The notes beneath the pieces are model-generated. The model did no database searches and was not told where the DNA came from. It was given only the letters and a program-made list of their open reading frames with translations. A stretch of DNA of 64,000 nt from Terriglobus albidus (GTDB lineage Bacteria > Acidobacteriota > Terriglobia > Terriglobales > Acidobacteriaceae), in NCBI RefSeq assembly GCF_008000815.1, contig NZ_CP042806.1, forward strand, positions 5,332,001-5,396,000. The letters run 5' to 3'. Of this stretch, positions 33,965-42,718 are shown in pieces. Made by a program: the position numbers and the translations under genes. The stretch's first letter is position 1. Every line of letters begins with the position of its first letter.

Positions 33965-34166
33965 GAACGACCTCCAAACGAACTACCTGGACCTCTGGCA
34001 GATAGGGCTATGCATTGCAGCCTTTCTTTCCAGAGACCGTGCCTCCGCAGATTCGCGCCTCTGGCGAGGCGTCCTCTCCGGGTCATAAATTTTGGGTAAA
34101 TAATGGGACCGCTTAGCGACGTAATATATCAGATACCAAACGAAATCCCCATAGCCTAAGGACGGT

Positions 34167-36368
34167 ATGCGTCTAAGATTCCTGTCATTTGTTTGTCTCC
34201 TCGGCAGTACGGCTGCGATCTCTGCTCAAAATGCCGGCCCCGCCGGCACCCTCAAGTCGCTGACAGATACCGTCGCCGTCAGCGGTTATGAGACAGAGCT
34301 CTCCCACCGCATCGAACAGCGGCTTGCAGCACTCCATCCGCAGCGGGACAACATGGGGAACATCCTCGTCACCTTCGGCTCCGGAGCTCCGCATCGGCTG
34401 CTGGTCGCCCCGATCGATGAGCCGGGATACGTCGTCAGCCATATCGAGGATGACGGCTACCTGCGCGTTACCCGCCTTCCGCAGACAGGGCTGCCGCCGC
34501 ACTACAACGAGATGCACAACGCCCAGCCGATGGTGATCACCACACGCAAGGGCGAGCAGCGCCCGGCCATCGTCGCCGGACTTTCCATTCACCTCACGCC
34601 GGGACGCGCCTCCGTTCCTGATCCGGACGATATCGACAACTTCTACGTCGATCTGGGTGCGGGCTCGCGCGCGGAGGTGCTGGCCAGCGGAGTCGATCTG
34701 TTAAGCCCCCTTGCTGCCGAACGCTCCCTCTCTATCGTAGGAACTCACACCTACTCCGGCACGGCTGTCGGCGATCGCTTCGGCGCCGCCCTTCTGCTGG
34801 CTGCGGCCGAAGCGCTTGGTCAAAGCGCTCCCAAAGGCACCGTGACCATCGCCTTCGTGACCCAGCAGTGGACCGGCTCACGTGGCCTGGCACGCGTACT
34901 GCAGCAGACGCATCCGGAGGAGCTGCTCTATCTGGGCCGCACGCTTCGGCCGGTGCGTTCTACCGCAGAGCGCAATGAGCCTCTGCCGCCGTCACCGAAA
35001 CCTGGTACAGGAGCTGTGTTCGCAAGCTCCTCCTCTTCGAAGTCCGGCGATTGGCTGAACACCGCATCGCTGCAGCCGGTACAGGGCGCCCCTTTCGTCA
35101 CGCGCGGCTATGGACCAGCCCCGACGTTGCCGGAAAAGTCTGCGCATCTGAGCGTTCCCATCCTTTATCCGCTGACCGCGGGTGAGATGATCGATGCGCG
35201 CGATCTCGACTCCCTCGGCGCGGTCGTCGGCAAGTACCTGGGCGTCTCCATCCCAACGTTCGCTCCCGCCACCCCGGCGCCGGCAGCCTATACCGCGATC
35301 TCGCGGCCAAACGCGGCTCCCGCAAACGATGCCTTGCTCAAGACACTCACGCTGGCCTATGGCGTCAGCGAGGTGGAGACAATGTCGCGTGAGGCCGTCG
35401 AGAAGATGCTGCCTGCATGGGCGCATCCCACCACGGATGCCGCCGGTAACCTTGTGCTCCATCTCGGTCCGACCACCGGACCCAATACTGTCTTCATGGC
35501 GCATACTGACGAGCTCGGCTTCCGCATCCGCGCGATTGACGCGGATGGCGCCATCCAGCTCGACAATAAAGGCGGCGGCACCACCTCGTTCTACTGGGGA
35601 CATCCTGCCGTGGTGCACACCTCCGCGGGTATGCGTTCCGCCGTTGTCGGTCTGCCGCAGAACTTCGATACTGCGCAGTTCCACTTCCCGACCGACTTCC
35701 GGTCCCCTGCCACGCTGAACGTCGGCGCCGGCTCGGCCGATGAGGTCGCCGCTATGGGCATCAAAACCGGGGACTTCGTGACGATCCCCAAAACCTTCCA
35801 TAATCTGCTGAACCGGCGGGTCTCCATCCGCAGCCTGGATGATCGCGTTGGCTGCGCTGCCCTGGTCCGTGCGGTGTGGGAGCTAGGCGAAAAGCCATCC
35901 CGCAACCTGACCTTCGTCTGGTCGACCCGCGAAGAGCTTGGCCTGCTGGGTGCGGTGGCTTACGCAGAATCGTCGGCCAAAGCCGGAACTACCCCGGCGA
36001 CAGTCTTCGCGATCGATACCTTCGTCTCGTCCGACTCGCCGCTCGAGTCCAAACGCTATGCCGACGGCATTTTGGGGCAGGGTTTCCTGGTCCGCGCCAT
36101 CGATAACTCGAATATTGTTCCCTGGGCCGATGTGCAGCAGGTGCAGGCCATCGCCACGGCTCACCATATTCCGGTACAGTACGGCGTAACCGGAGGAGGC
36201 AACGATGGCGCTGCCTTCCAGCGGTATGGCTCGACCGATGTTGCGCTGAGCTGGCCGCTACGAAACTCTCACTCCCCGGGTGAAGTGATGGACCTGCGCG
36301 ATCTGGACGCGCTGGCCTCCATCGTCACCGCTCTGGCAAGGGAGTGGATTCCCGTCTCCGGACGATAA
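34167..36368 (+). CDS. Secreted tandem M42-type aminopeptidase with degenerate N-terminal half
   Basis: A 733-residue exported protein (signal peptide about 1-20, FVCLLGSTAAISAQ) made of two M42-like units. The C-terminal unit (about 385-730) keeps the co-catalytic metal set: H446 and D448 in AHTDELG, the DD pair at 558-559 in SLDDRVG, catalytic E589/E590 in TREELG, D617 in AIDTF and H702 in NSHSPGE. The N-terminal unit (about 25-330) keeps the fold pattern and D203 (VGDRFG). It has P82 in place of the first histidine (APIDEPG) and no glutamate pair (FVTQQWTGSRG), so is probably a pseudoenzyme. Ordinary M42 enzymes are cytoplasmic and 320-370 residues long. A GntR gene follows 40 bp later. 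Confidence 0.82.
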   Translation: MRLRFLSFVCLLGSTAAISAQNAGPAGTLKSLTDTVAVSGYETELSHRIEQRLAALHPQRDNMGNILVTFGSGAPHRLLVAPIDEPGYVVSHIEDDGYLRVTRLPQTGLPPHYNEMHNAQPMVITTRKGEQRPAIVAGLSIHLTPGRASVPDPDDIDNFYVDLGAGSRAEVLASGVDLLSPLAAERSLSIVGTHTYSGTAVGDRFGAALLLAAAEALGQSAPKGTVTIAFVTQQWTGSRGLARVLQQTHPEELLYLGRTLRPVRSTAERNEPLPPSPKPGTGAVFASSSSSKSGDWLNTASLQPVQGAPFVTRGYGPAPTLPEKSAHLSVPILYPLTAGEMIDARDLDSLGAVVGKYLGVSIPTFAPATPAPAAYTAISRPNAAPANDALLKTLTLAYGVSEVETMSREAVEKMLPAWAHPTTDAAGNLVLHLGPTTGPNTVFMAHTDELGFRIRAIDADGAIQLDNKGGGTTSFYWGHPAVVHTSAGMRSAVVGLPQNFDTAQFHFPTDFRSPATLNVGAGSADEVAAMGIKTGDFVTIPKTFHNLLNRRVSIRSLDDRVGCAALVRAVWELGEKPSRNLTFVWSTREELGLLGAVAYAESSAKAGTTPATVFAIDTFVSSDSPLESKRYADGILGQGFLVRAIDNSNIVPWADVQQVQAIATAHHIPVQYGVTGGGNDGAAFQRYGSTDVALSWPLRNSHSPGEVMDLRDLDALASIVTALAREWIPVSGR

Positions 36369-36408
36369 ACTAAGACCGTGCGCCCACGGCGCGAAAGGCT
36401 TTTGACAC

Positions 36409-37083
36409 ATGCCGGTAATGGAACGGATTGCACCCCTCGAAACACTGACAGATCAGGCTCACCGCAGCATCAAGCAGTACATCCTCGGCGGCAATTTCTC
36501 AATCGACGAGCGGCTGACCGAAAGCTTCTTTGCCGAACACCTGGGCATCAGCAAATCGCCGGTGCGTGAAGCCTTGAATGCCTTGCAGAACGAGGGCCTG
36601 CTACGGATTGAACCGCGCAAAGGCATCTACCTTCGCCGCTTCACCGCCAAAGAGATCTCAGACCTGTACGAGCTGCGTGAGGCTCTGGAGGTCTATGCCA
36701 CGCAGATCGTGCCCATCACAACCGAGTTCATCGAGGCACTCGACCAGAGCCTGGACCGCACAACAGACTTGCTGGCGCGCGATAACAAGACCGCATATAT
36801 CGAAGAGGACATCGCCTTTCACCGGTTGATTGTGGTCTCTACCGGCAACGAACAGCTCTCCAGCACACATAGCAATATTCAGGACAAGCTCTGGCTCTGT
36901 CGCTGCCAGACCTACCAGCTCACTTCACCGGACACTCCTGCAGCCCACCATGCCATTGCCCGCGCGCTGCAGGTCGGCGACCGTGAGGCCGCCGCCACTG
37001 CAACACGCGACCACATCCGTTTTGTTCGCGATGCGTTGTTGCGCAGCCAGAACGAGCTGGATCAGGAATCGCGGAACAGTTAA
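36409..37083 (+). CDS. GntR-family regulator with FCD domain
   Basis: A 224-residue regulator with winged helix residues about 12-75 (AHRSIKQYILGGNFSIDERLTESFFAEHLGISKSPVREAL) and an FCD ligand domain (YELREALEVYATQIV, DIAFHRLIVVSTGN, HHAIARALQVGDREAAATATRDHI). It follows the tandem M42 peptidase gene by 40 bp on the same strand and so may control peptide or amino-acid use. Its TAA stop overlaps that of the convergent beta-propeller gene. An ATG three codons later (MERIAP) is an alternative start. Confidence 0.82.
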   Translation: MPVMERIAPLETLTDQAHRSIKQYILGGNFSIDERLTESFFAEHLGISKSPVREALNALQNEGLLRIEPRKGIYLRRFTAKEISDLYELREALEVYATQIVPITTEFIEALDQSLDRTTDLLARDNKTAYIEEDIAFHRLIVVSTGNEQLSSTHSNIQDKLWLCRCQTYQLTSPDTPAAHHAIARALQVGDREAAATATRDHIRFVRDALLRSQNELDQESRNS

Positions 37084-38123
37084 GGGTTGACGCGATACAC
37101 CAGAAGACCTGCGTCATCAATCGAGGTCTTCGGATGTACAACGAAGAGCTGCTTTGTCTCCGGCACAAACAGCCCCGTCTTGCCGCCGTTGGTGGGAAGA
37201 TTCGTTAACAGCGTGTAGTGATCGGTTGACTCCTGATGCAACACGCTCATCCCCTGGGAAGCGAAGATGTAGATGCGCTTAGAGGCCGGGTCCCAGGCCA
37301 TGCCGTCGGCAATATTCATGCAGGGCTGCTGCTCCACAACCTTACCCGTCGCAGTATCGAAGGTATAAACGATTCCCGGCTTGCGGCCCACAACAAAGAG
37401 GCGGTGGTTCGCCGTGTCGATCGCCATGGATGTATTCAGGTTCAGATCAGGCGTCGTCCAGGTATCGACCACCTTCATCGCCTTCAGGTCGACAACGCCA
37501 ATCTTCTTCAGGTCGCGGATGTTGACATAGAGCCGGTCTGTCTTCTCATCCACCGCAATGGCTTCAAGGTTGGCGCCTTCTACGCGAATACGGCCGATGA
37601 TCTTATGGCTCTCGACATCGATCGCCGTGATCTCGGAGTAGGAAAGGTTTGCGGACTTGCCGCCATTGCCTATGTAGAAGGTGTGCCGGGGAGCGTCATA
37701 GTACCCGACGTCCGGTGAGTCAGTTTTGCCGGTTACCGAGCCGTCGATAAGCGGCACCCGGTCGACCTGACGAAAGTCCGCCGCGGAAAAGAATAGCGTC
37801 GACGAATCTCCACCATCCGCGACGAGAATCTCGTCCTTCTCCGGAACATAGGCCAGAGTATGCGGTGTCTTCACTCCGGGAACGCTTTGCAGATGAGCTC
37901 CTGTGGCTGCGTCAAAGACCTCGAGCGTATGGTGCTCTTCCGCCGCGATAATCACATGGTTGCGCTTGCTATCGAGGACGAGAAAATCGAAATCCCCCTC
38001 GATGCCGGGAAGCGGTGTCCATGCCACAAGGGTGACCGGGGGAGTGTGATGTGATGCCTGCGCGAAGGTGGGCAACGACAGGATGACTGAGGCACACAGT
38101 GCCAGAGCTGGGATGAGCTTCAC
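37080..38123 (-). CDS. Secreted YncE-like beta-propeller protein
   Basis: A 347-residue exported protein (signal peptide about 1-21, ALALCASVILSLPTFAQA) built from repeated propeller blades of the YncE/40-residue 'lactonase-like' type. Repeated patterns include HVIIAAEEHHTLEVFDAATGAHLQSV, EILVADGGDSSTLFF, RLYVNIRDLKKIGVVDLKAMKVVDTW, RLFVVGRKPGIVYTFDTATGKVV and RIYIFASQGMSVLHQES. Function unknown; such periplasmic propellers often bind ligands or partner proteins. It converges on the GntR gene with a four-base overlap of stop codons. Confidence 0.75.
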   Translation of the reverse strand: MKLIPALALCASVILSLPTFAQASHHTPPVTLVAWTPLPGIEGDFDFLVLDSKRNHVIIAAEEHHTLEVFDAATGAHLQSVPGVKTPHTLAYVPEKDEILVADGGDSSTLFFSAADFRQVDRVPLIDGSVTGKTDSPDVGYYDAPRHTFYIGNGGKSANLSYSEITAIDVESHKIIGRIRVEGANLEAIAVDEKTDRLYVNIRDLKKIGVVDLKAMKVVDTWTTPDLNLNTSMAIDTANHRLFVVGRKPGIVYTFDTATGKVVEQQPCMNIADGMAWDPASKRIYIFASQGMSVLHQESTDHYTLLTNLPTNGGKTGLFVPETKQLFVVHPKTSIDDAGLLVYRVNP

Positions 38124-38303
38124 GAAGTTTCCTTTCGAGGCGCGCGCCGATCGAGGGCGCGATACGCTTGATTGTGAGCAGGAAACCTGAGTGAAATCTT
38201 AGAGAAGCAGCCGGGTTACTGAAGATTTACAGAACCAGGTGGCAATGGCCATGTGCGGAAAGAAAACCGGAACCAGGCCGAGCGAATTTTTCGTAAAAAA
38301 ATT

Positions 38304-38322
38304 ACTCTATATATCGTAGAGT
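38304..38322. promoter_or_regulatory. 19-bp inverted repeat upstream of a TonB receptor gene
   Basis: ACTCTATATATCGTAGAGT: six-base arms ACTCTA/TAGAGT with a TA-rich centre that could include a -10 box (TATATA). It sits about 150 bp upstream of the receptor start in the 347-bp gap 38124-38470, which otherwise shows no gene. Shape and spacing fit a PadR- or BlaI-like operator; no such regulator is encoded nearby. Confidence 0.4.
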
Positions 38323-38470
38323 GACGTTCGTATCGACATTCGGATCCAGGACATAGAAAAAGGGCTCCCATGGCTGAGCAGTATTGTGTGGACCACAACC
38401 AATTCAGTCTTCTTTCCCGCATTGCCGTGGGCAATCTGCCGGAACAGAGATCCTTCAGGACCATATATTT

Positions 38471-41200
38471 ATGAGGTCCGACGTCCCATTCAGTCGATGG
38501 CGGTTCAGGATCTTCTGTTTCCTGCCACTTCTTTTGCCACCGATATCCAATGGCCAGCAGTCCTGTCCCAACGGCGGCATACAGGTAGACGGCCGTGTCG
38601 TCGATCGAACGGGAGCCGCGATCGTCGGTGCGGTTCTGACACTCGATCAGTTGCCGCCTGCTCGCTCAAACCAGCGCGGCGAATTCATCTATAGCTGCGT
38701 CGCCTCACAACAGCACACTTTGCACGTCGCAGCCAGTGGGTTCGCGGAACGCACTCTCGCCATTGCGCCCTCACGCGCAGGAAATCTTCGGGTCGTGCTG
38801 CAGATCGAGTCCGTTCAGGAAGAGGTCAACGTCTCTTCGGCCCAGGTCAATACCGCCACCGGCGAACGTACGCTGGCAGGCAGCGAGGTTACCGACCTGG
38901 CCGACGATCCGGATGATCTGCAGCGGCAACTGCAGTCCTACACCGCGGCTGCGGGCGGTCTTGGCGGTGTCCCCATCATTACCGTGGATGGCTTTCGCCT
39001 GGAAAGCCGCATGCCGCCCAAAAACGCGATTTCGTTCATCCGCATCAATCCCGATCTCTTCTCCGCCGAGTTTACAGAAGCTCCCTATGACGGCGGACGC
39101 ATCGAGATTTATACCAAGCCCGGCCAGAGCCGGCTGCACGGCGACCTTTTCTTCAATGACAGCGAGGCCGGATTCAATGCGAAAGATCCGCTGTCGACCA
39201 GGCGCGCGGCGCTGACGCGGCGGCGGACCGGCTTCGACCTCAGTGGGCCTCTCTTCCATCACGATCGCGATTTTTCGCTCAGCCTGGAGCGCCGCGAGAT
39301 CAACGACTTTGCAGTCGTAAACGCCACGGTGCTTGACACCGCCGGGAACCGTACTTCGCTGGTGCAGAATGTGCCAACACCACAGCATCTGTGGGAGGCC
39401 AACGCGCGCGTCAGCTTTCTTACCAGCCCACGGAACGTTTTGATCGCCGGCTATACCGCCAACGTGAATCAGTTCGAGAACGTAAGCGCCGGCGGCATCA
39501 CGCTGCAGGAAGCTGCCTATGGCCGTAGCCAGGCAGAACATACGCTGCGCCTGAGCGACGTCACTACCCTCTCGCCTCACCTGATGCAGGAGTTCCGCAT
39601 CAGCGTGCGATATCGCGATGAGCAGGACACGCCGAACTCCACCGCGACGCAGGCACAGGTCGCCGGAGCTTTTACCTCGGGCGGAGCTGATATTCAGACT
39701 TCACGGAATCGCGAAACCGTGATCCAGGCGCTGGATGATGTCGTCCTTACCAGGAAGCAACATTCGCTGAAGCTCGGCGTGCAGGTCGAGGATTACTTTG
39801 AGCGGATCAAGACCCTTCAGGGTTTCAACGGCACCTATCTCTTCGGCGGTGGAACCGGACCGGAACTGGATGCCCAGGGAAATCCCATCGCCGGCACCAG
39901 CATCGTCTTCGACGGACTGGAGCAGTATCGTCGGGCGCAGCGCAACCTGGCGGGCGGCACGGCAACGACCTTCTCCAACGTGACAGGCCAGCCGGGCAAC
40001 AACTTCAACCAGTTCCGCGCATCGCTCTATGTCCAGGACCAGTGGAAGCTCTCCGACCGGCTGCAGGTGACCGGAGGTCTTCGCTATGCCGTCCAGACGG
40101 AGCCGCTCTCTGTCAGCAACATCACGCCACGGCTCGGCGCATCGTGGGTGCCGGATAAGAAAAGGAAATGGTCACTCAGCGGCCGCGTCGGGCTGTTTCT
40201 GACACCGGTCGCCACCACCACCATCGCCGAGGCGCGGCGGCTGGATGGAACGCAGCGCACAGGACAGACAATCTACACACCGCTTTACGTCTCCGGTGTT
40301 CCCGGCGGCACCATCATCAAGACCATCCGCAGCAACGCGCCTTCCCTCACCCAGTCTCCCTCGATCCAGAGCCAGTTGGCTGCAGGCTACAGCTGGGCCA
40401 AGGGATGGAACATCAGCGCGAGCTGGGTCCATGTCCGGCAGTGGAGCGGCCTGCGCACACGCAATATCAACTCGCCGCTGGGCAACGATCCCCAGGGCCT
40501 GCGTCCTGGTCCGCGTTACGAAAACATTCTTCAGTTCCAGCAGACGGGCGCCGTCATCGGAGACCTGGAGACAGTTTCGTTTGCCAGCTCCGCTTCAAAG
40601 CGCATTCAGTTCTACGCCCTCTATGTCTATGTAGACCTGCAGGGCACCATCGATAAAGAACCAACCTTTGCGCCGCAGTCCTCCAATACCGACGCGGGCG
40701 AATGGGCACAGATCAGCGGCCGCAGCCGCCACAATATCGTCACCTCAGGGCAGGCGCAGCTACCCTTCGGGTTGACGATCGCGCATGTCTTCCGCGTGCT
40801 CGGGGGCACACCCTACAACCTGGTCACAGGAATCGATCGTAATGGTGACGGCAACTTCAACGATCGCCCGGAGCTGGCAACAGCATCGACACCGGGGGCC
40901 ATCGACACACGCTACGGATGGCTGGTCAGCAACGGCGGCAATGGAACCATCGCACGTAACGTTGGCCTGATGCCCTGGAACATCTACCTCGACACCAATC
41001 TCACCAGGCGCTTCGTACTGAATCCCAAAGCAGCCAACGATCGCAGGCAGACGCTGAGTCTCAACCTGCGGTCGGCTAATCTGTTGAATCACACCAACGT
41101 CACGACGATGGGGAGCATTCTCGACTCGCCTTCTTTCGATCGCGCCGTGCTTGCCGACCCGGGACGGCGGCTCGAGTTTGGTGTTCGTTATGCGTTTTAG
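38471..41200 (+). CDS. TonB-dependent receptor-like protein with carboxypeptidase-regulatory domain
   Basis: About 909 residues from ATG at 38471, which gives a good signal peptide (FRIFCFLPLLLPPISNGQQ); an upstream in-frame ATG at 38384 would bury it. A regulatory-like beta domain (IQVDGRVVDRTGAAIVGAVLTL, about 35-110) precedes a short plug-like region (ITVDGFRLESRMPPKNAISFIRI) and an outer-membrane barrel (SLYVQDQWKLSDRLQVTGGLRYA) ending RLEFGVRYAF. This is smaller than the other two receptors and belongs to the group annotated 'TonB-dependent receptor' or 'carboxypeptidase regulatory-like' in acidobacteria. The ligand is unknown; no enzyme gene is adjacent. Confidence 0.8.
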   Translation: MRSDVPFSRWRFRIFCFLPLLLPPISNGQQSCPNGGIQVDGRVVDRTGAAIVGAVLTLDQLPPARSNQRGEFIYSCVASQQHTLHVAASGFAERTLAIAPSRAGNLRVVLQIESVQEEVNVSSAQVNTATGERTLAGSEVTDLADDPDDLQRQLQSYTAAAGGLGGVPIITVDGFRLESRMPPKNAISFIRINPDLFSAEFTEAPYDGGRIEIYTKPGQSRLHGDLFFNDSEAGFNAKDPLSTRRAALTRRRTGFDLSGPLFHHDRDFSLSLERREINDFAVVNATVLDTAGNRTSLVQNVPTPQHLWEANARVSFLTSPRNVLIAGYTANVNQFENVSAGGITLQEAAYGRSQAEHTLRLSDVTTLSPHLMQEFRISVRYRDEQDTPNSTATQAQVAGAFTSGGADIQTSRNRETVIQALDDVVLTRKQHSLKLGVQVEDYFERIKTLQGFNGTYLFGGGTGPELDAQGNPIAGTSIVFDGLEQYRRAQRNLAGGTATTFSNVTGQPGNNFNQFRASLYVQDQWKLSDRLQVTGGLRYAVQTEPLSVSNITPRLGASWVPDKKRKWSLSGRVGLFLTPVATTTIAEARRLDGTQRTGQTIYTPLYVSGVPGGTIIKTIRSNAPSLTQSPSIQSQLAAGYSWAKGWNISASWVHVRQWSGLRTRNINSPLGNDPQGLRPGPRYENILQFQQTGAVIGDLETVSFASSASKRIQFYALYVYVDLQGTIDKEPTFAPQSSNTDAGEWAQISGRSRHNIVTSGQAQLPFGLTIAHVFRVLGGTPYNLVTGIDRNGDGNFNDRPELATASTPGAIDTRYGWLVSNGGNGTIARNVGLMPWNIYLDTNLTRRFVLNPKAANDRRQTLSLNLRSANLLNHTNVTTMGSILDSPSFDRAVLADPGRRLEFGVRYAF

Positions 41201-41287
41201 CGGCATATCGACAAGTTGGAGGCGCTTGCCCAAGAAATGGGCCCAACGTACCACAAGGTAGAAGCAATCTCTATCCCTTGACTACTT

Positions 41288-41468
41288 GGGTGGGAGCAGC
41301 GGGCTTCAGCCCGCTGATTGGAGGCAATAAAACGATGGGCTTTAGCCCTGGGCCTTCTCGAACTTTGAAAACAAAGCCCAGGGCTAAAGCCCGACTTCTC
41401 TTGTATCCAGTAAACCGTGGGCTAAAAGCCCACGGCTCCCACCCGGTTCGAGCTACGCTCGAATAGTT
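41288..41468. repeat. Family C palindromic element, copy 1
   Basis: Bounded by GGGTGGGAGC...GCTCCCACCC. Inside are CGGGCTTCAGCCCG, GGGCTTTAGCCCTGGGC with its inverted partner GCCCAGGGCTAAAGCCC, and GTGGGCTAAAAGCCCAC; then TTCGAGCTACGCTCGAA. The whole unit can fold into a long cruciform. Confidence 0.7.
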
Positions 41469-41473
41469 GACCT

Positions 41474-41541
41474 CTCCGAACAATGTTCGCCGGGGACCCC
41501 GAATATCCCACCCATCGCTATCGCGATGGATGGGGCACCCA
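41474..41541. repeat. Family D element adjoining family C
   Basis: GAACAATGTTCGCCGGGG followed by CCATCGCTATCGCGATGG and GGGGCACCC. Similar GTTCGCCGG and GGGTGCCC pieces follow the second family C copy (51470-51532), so C and D travel together. The rest of 41201-41690 contains no gene. Confidence 0.55.
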
Positions 41542-41690
41542 GTGTATGCGCTGGTTCAAATTTGTCGATACCACTCCGCACCCGCGCAAAAATTATCCGA
41601 GAGCAACAGAGGCGTGGTTTGATAGCTTCTACGTGACCGTCCACCTCTCATCTGTGAGGCGGTTACAACAATTCGAAAGGCACTCCCCCG

Positions 41691-42224
41691 ATGAAGCCTT
41701 CTCTGATTCTGGCCGCTCTCCTCCTCGTTTCCACGTCCGCTCTCGCCGCGACCAAACCCGTTCCCACGTCGTGCACGCCGAAGGTGAATGCAACGCTGTT
41801 GCAGTTCCTGCATGACAACAGCGAAGACTCGCATGCTCAGCTCGACAACGTGATGGTCTGCGGTACGGCCATCGCCGACTCCTTCAAGCAGGGCGCCAGT
41901 TCCACGGGTACCGGCGCGCACCAGGTGATTCTTCTGAACGTCCCTACCAGCGACGGATCGAAGGTCACCGTCGAGATCGTCTCCAACGACAGCCTTGACG
42001 GCGTCGTGACCGCATCCAAAGGCGATGCGGTTTATGCCTACGGACAGGGATACATCACATCCTCCCGCGATATCCGCAAACGCATTCATCCGGTAGCCGG
42101 TGTGCATGACACGCACTGCGCAACCAACTCTCATATGGACGATGGTTGGGTCGTGGTTAACGGCATGCGTTATCCGGCGCAGGCGTGCAGTAGATCGACC
42201 CGTCGCCGGCGGCGTTCGCACTGA
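41691..42224 (+). CDS. DUF3465 family secreted protein
   Basis: A 177-residue exported protein (signal peptide MKPSLILAALLLVSTSALAA). The mature part has the family pattern: HDNSEDSHAQLDNVMVCGTA, GAHQVILLNVPTSDGSKVTVEIVSND and a C-terminal VHDTHCATNSHMDDGWVVVNG with conserved His, Cys and Trp. The function of DUF3465 is not established; the strands resemble an OB-like fold. The last dozen residues are an arginine-rich tail (SRSTRRRRRSH) not typical of the core and perhaps a read-through extension. Shine-Dalgarno weak. Monocistronic. Confidence 0.75.
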   Translation: MKPSLILAALLLVSTSALAATKPVPTSCTPKVNATLLQFLHDNSEDSHAQLDNVMVCGTAIADSFKQGASSTGTGAHQVILLNVPTSDGSKVTVEIVSNDSLDGVVTASKGDAVYAYGQGYITSSRDIRKRIHPVAGVHDTHCATNSHMDDGWVVVNGMRYPAQACSRSTRRRRRSH

Positions 42225-42410
42225 GTCACGCATCAACGACATTGGGATATTCGGATTTGGTGTCTCTGGCCAGCTTTGCTGGCTGTCTTGTCAAAGGCAG
42301 TTTTAGCTGTTCAGTTCCACGACATGCTTTGCACCCTGTCTCAAGACATCCTTTACAGGTCGAGGAGACAAAGCTCCACAAGCATGGAGCCATGCCTGCA
42401 GCCTGCACCC

Positions 42411-42657
42411 CGCTTCGCGCCGCAGGTGCGAATGCCTTGCTTAAGGGGACGGCTTTTAGCCGTCCCGCACAGGCTCCGCCAAATCGCGGCTTTAGCCGCT
42501 GAGGTAACGCTCGCGCAAAGTTCGACCATTAGAGCCATTCAGTTAGAAACTTTAAACACGTATTAGAAGTTGAAAATGTACCTCAGCGGCTAAAGCCGCG
42601 CTCTTACTGCTGTCTATACGGCACGGCTTAAGCCGTGCCCTTAAGCAAGGCAAGAGC
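42411..42657. repeat. Family B compound palindromic element, copy 3
   Basis: CGCAGGTGCGAATGCCTTGCTTAAGG with GACGGCTTTTAGCCGTC and GCGGCTTTAGCCGCTGAGGTA at the left. The inverted TACCTCAGCGGCTAAAGCCGC, then GGCACGGCTTAAGCCGTGCC and CTTAAGCAAGGC, are at the right. An A/T-rich spacer of about 75 bp (42505-42580) lies between the arms. The rest of 42225-42718 contains no supported gene. Confidence 0.7.
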
Positions 42658-42718
42658 AAAGACAAAACGTAAGAGGCAAAGAGATGAGCACGCCAGATTA
42701 CCTCTGGCTCTCTATACT

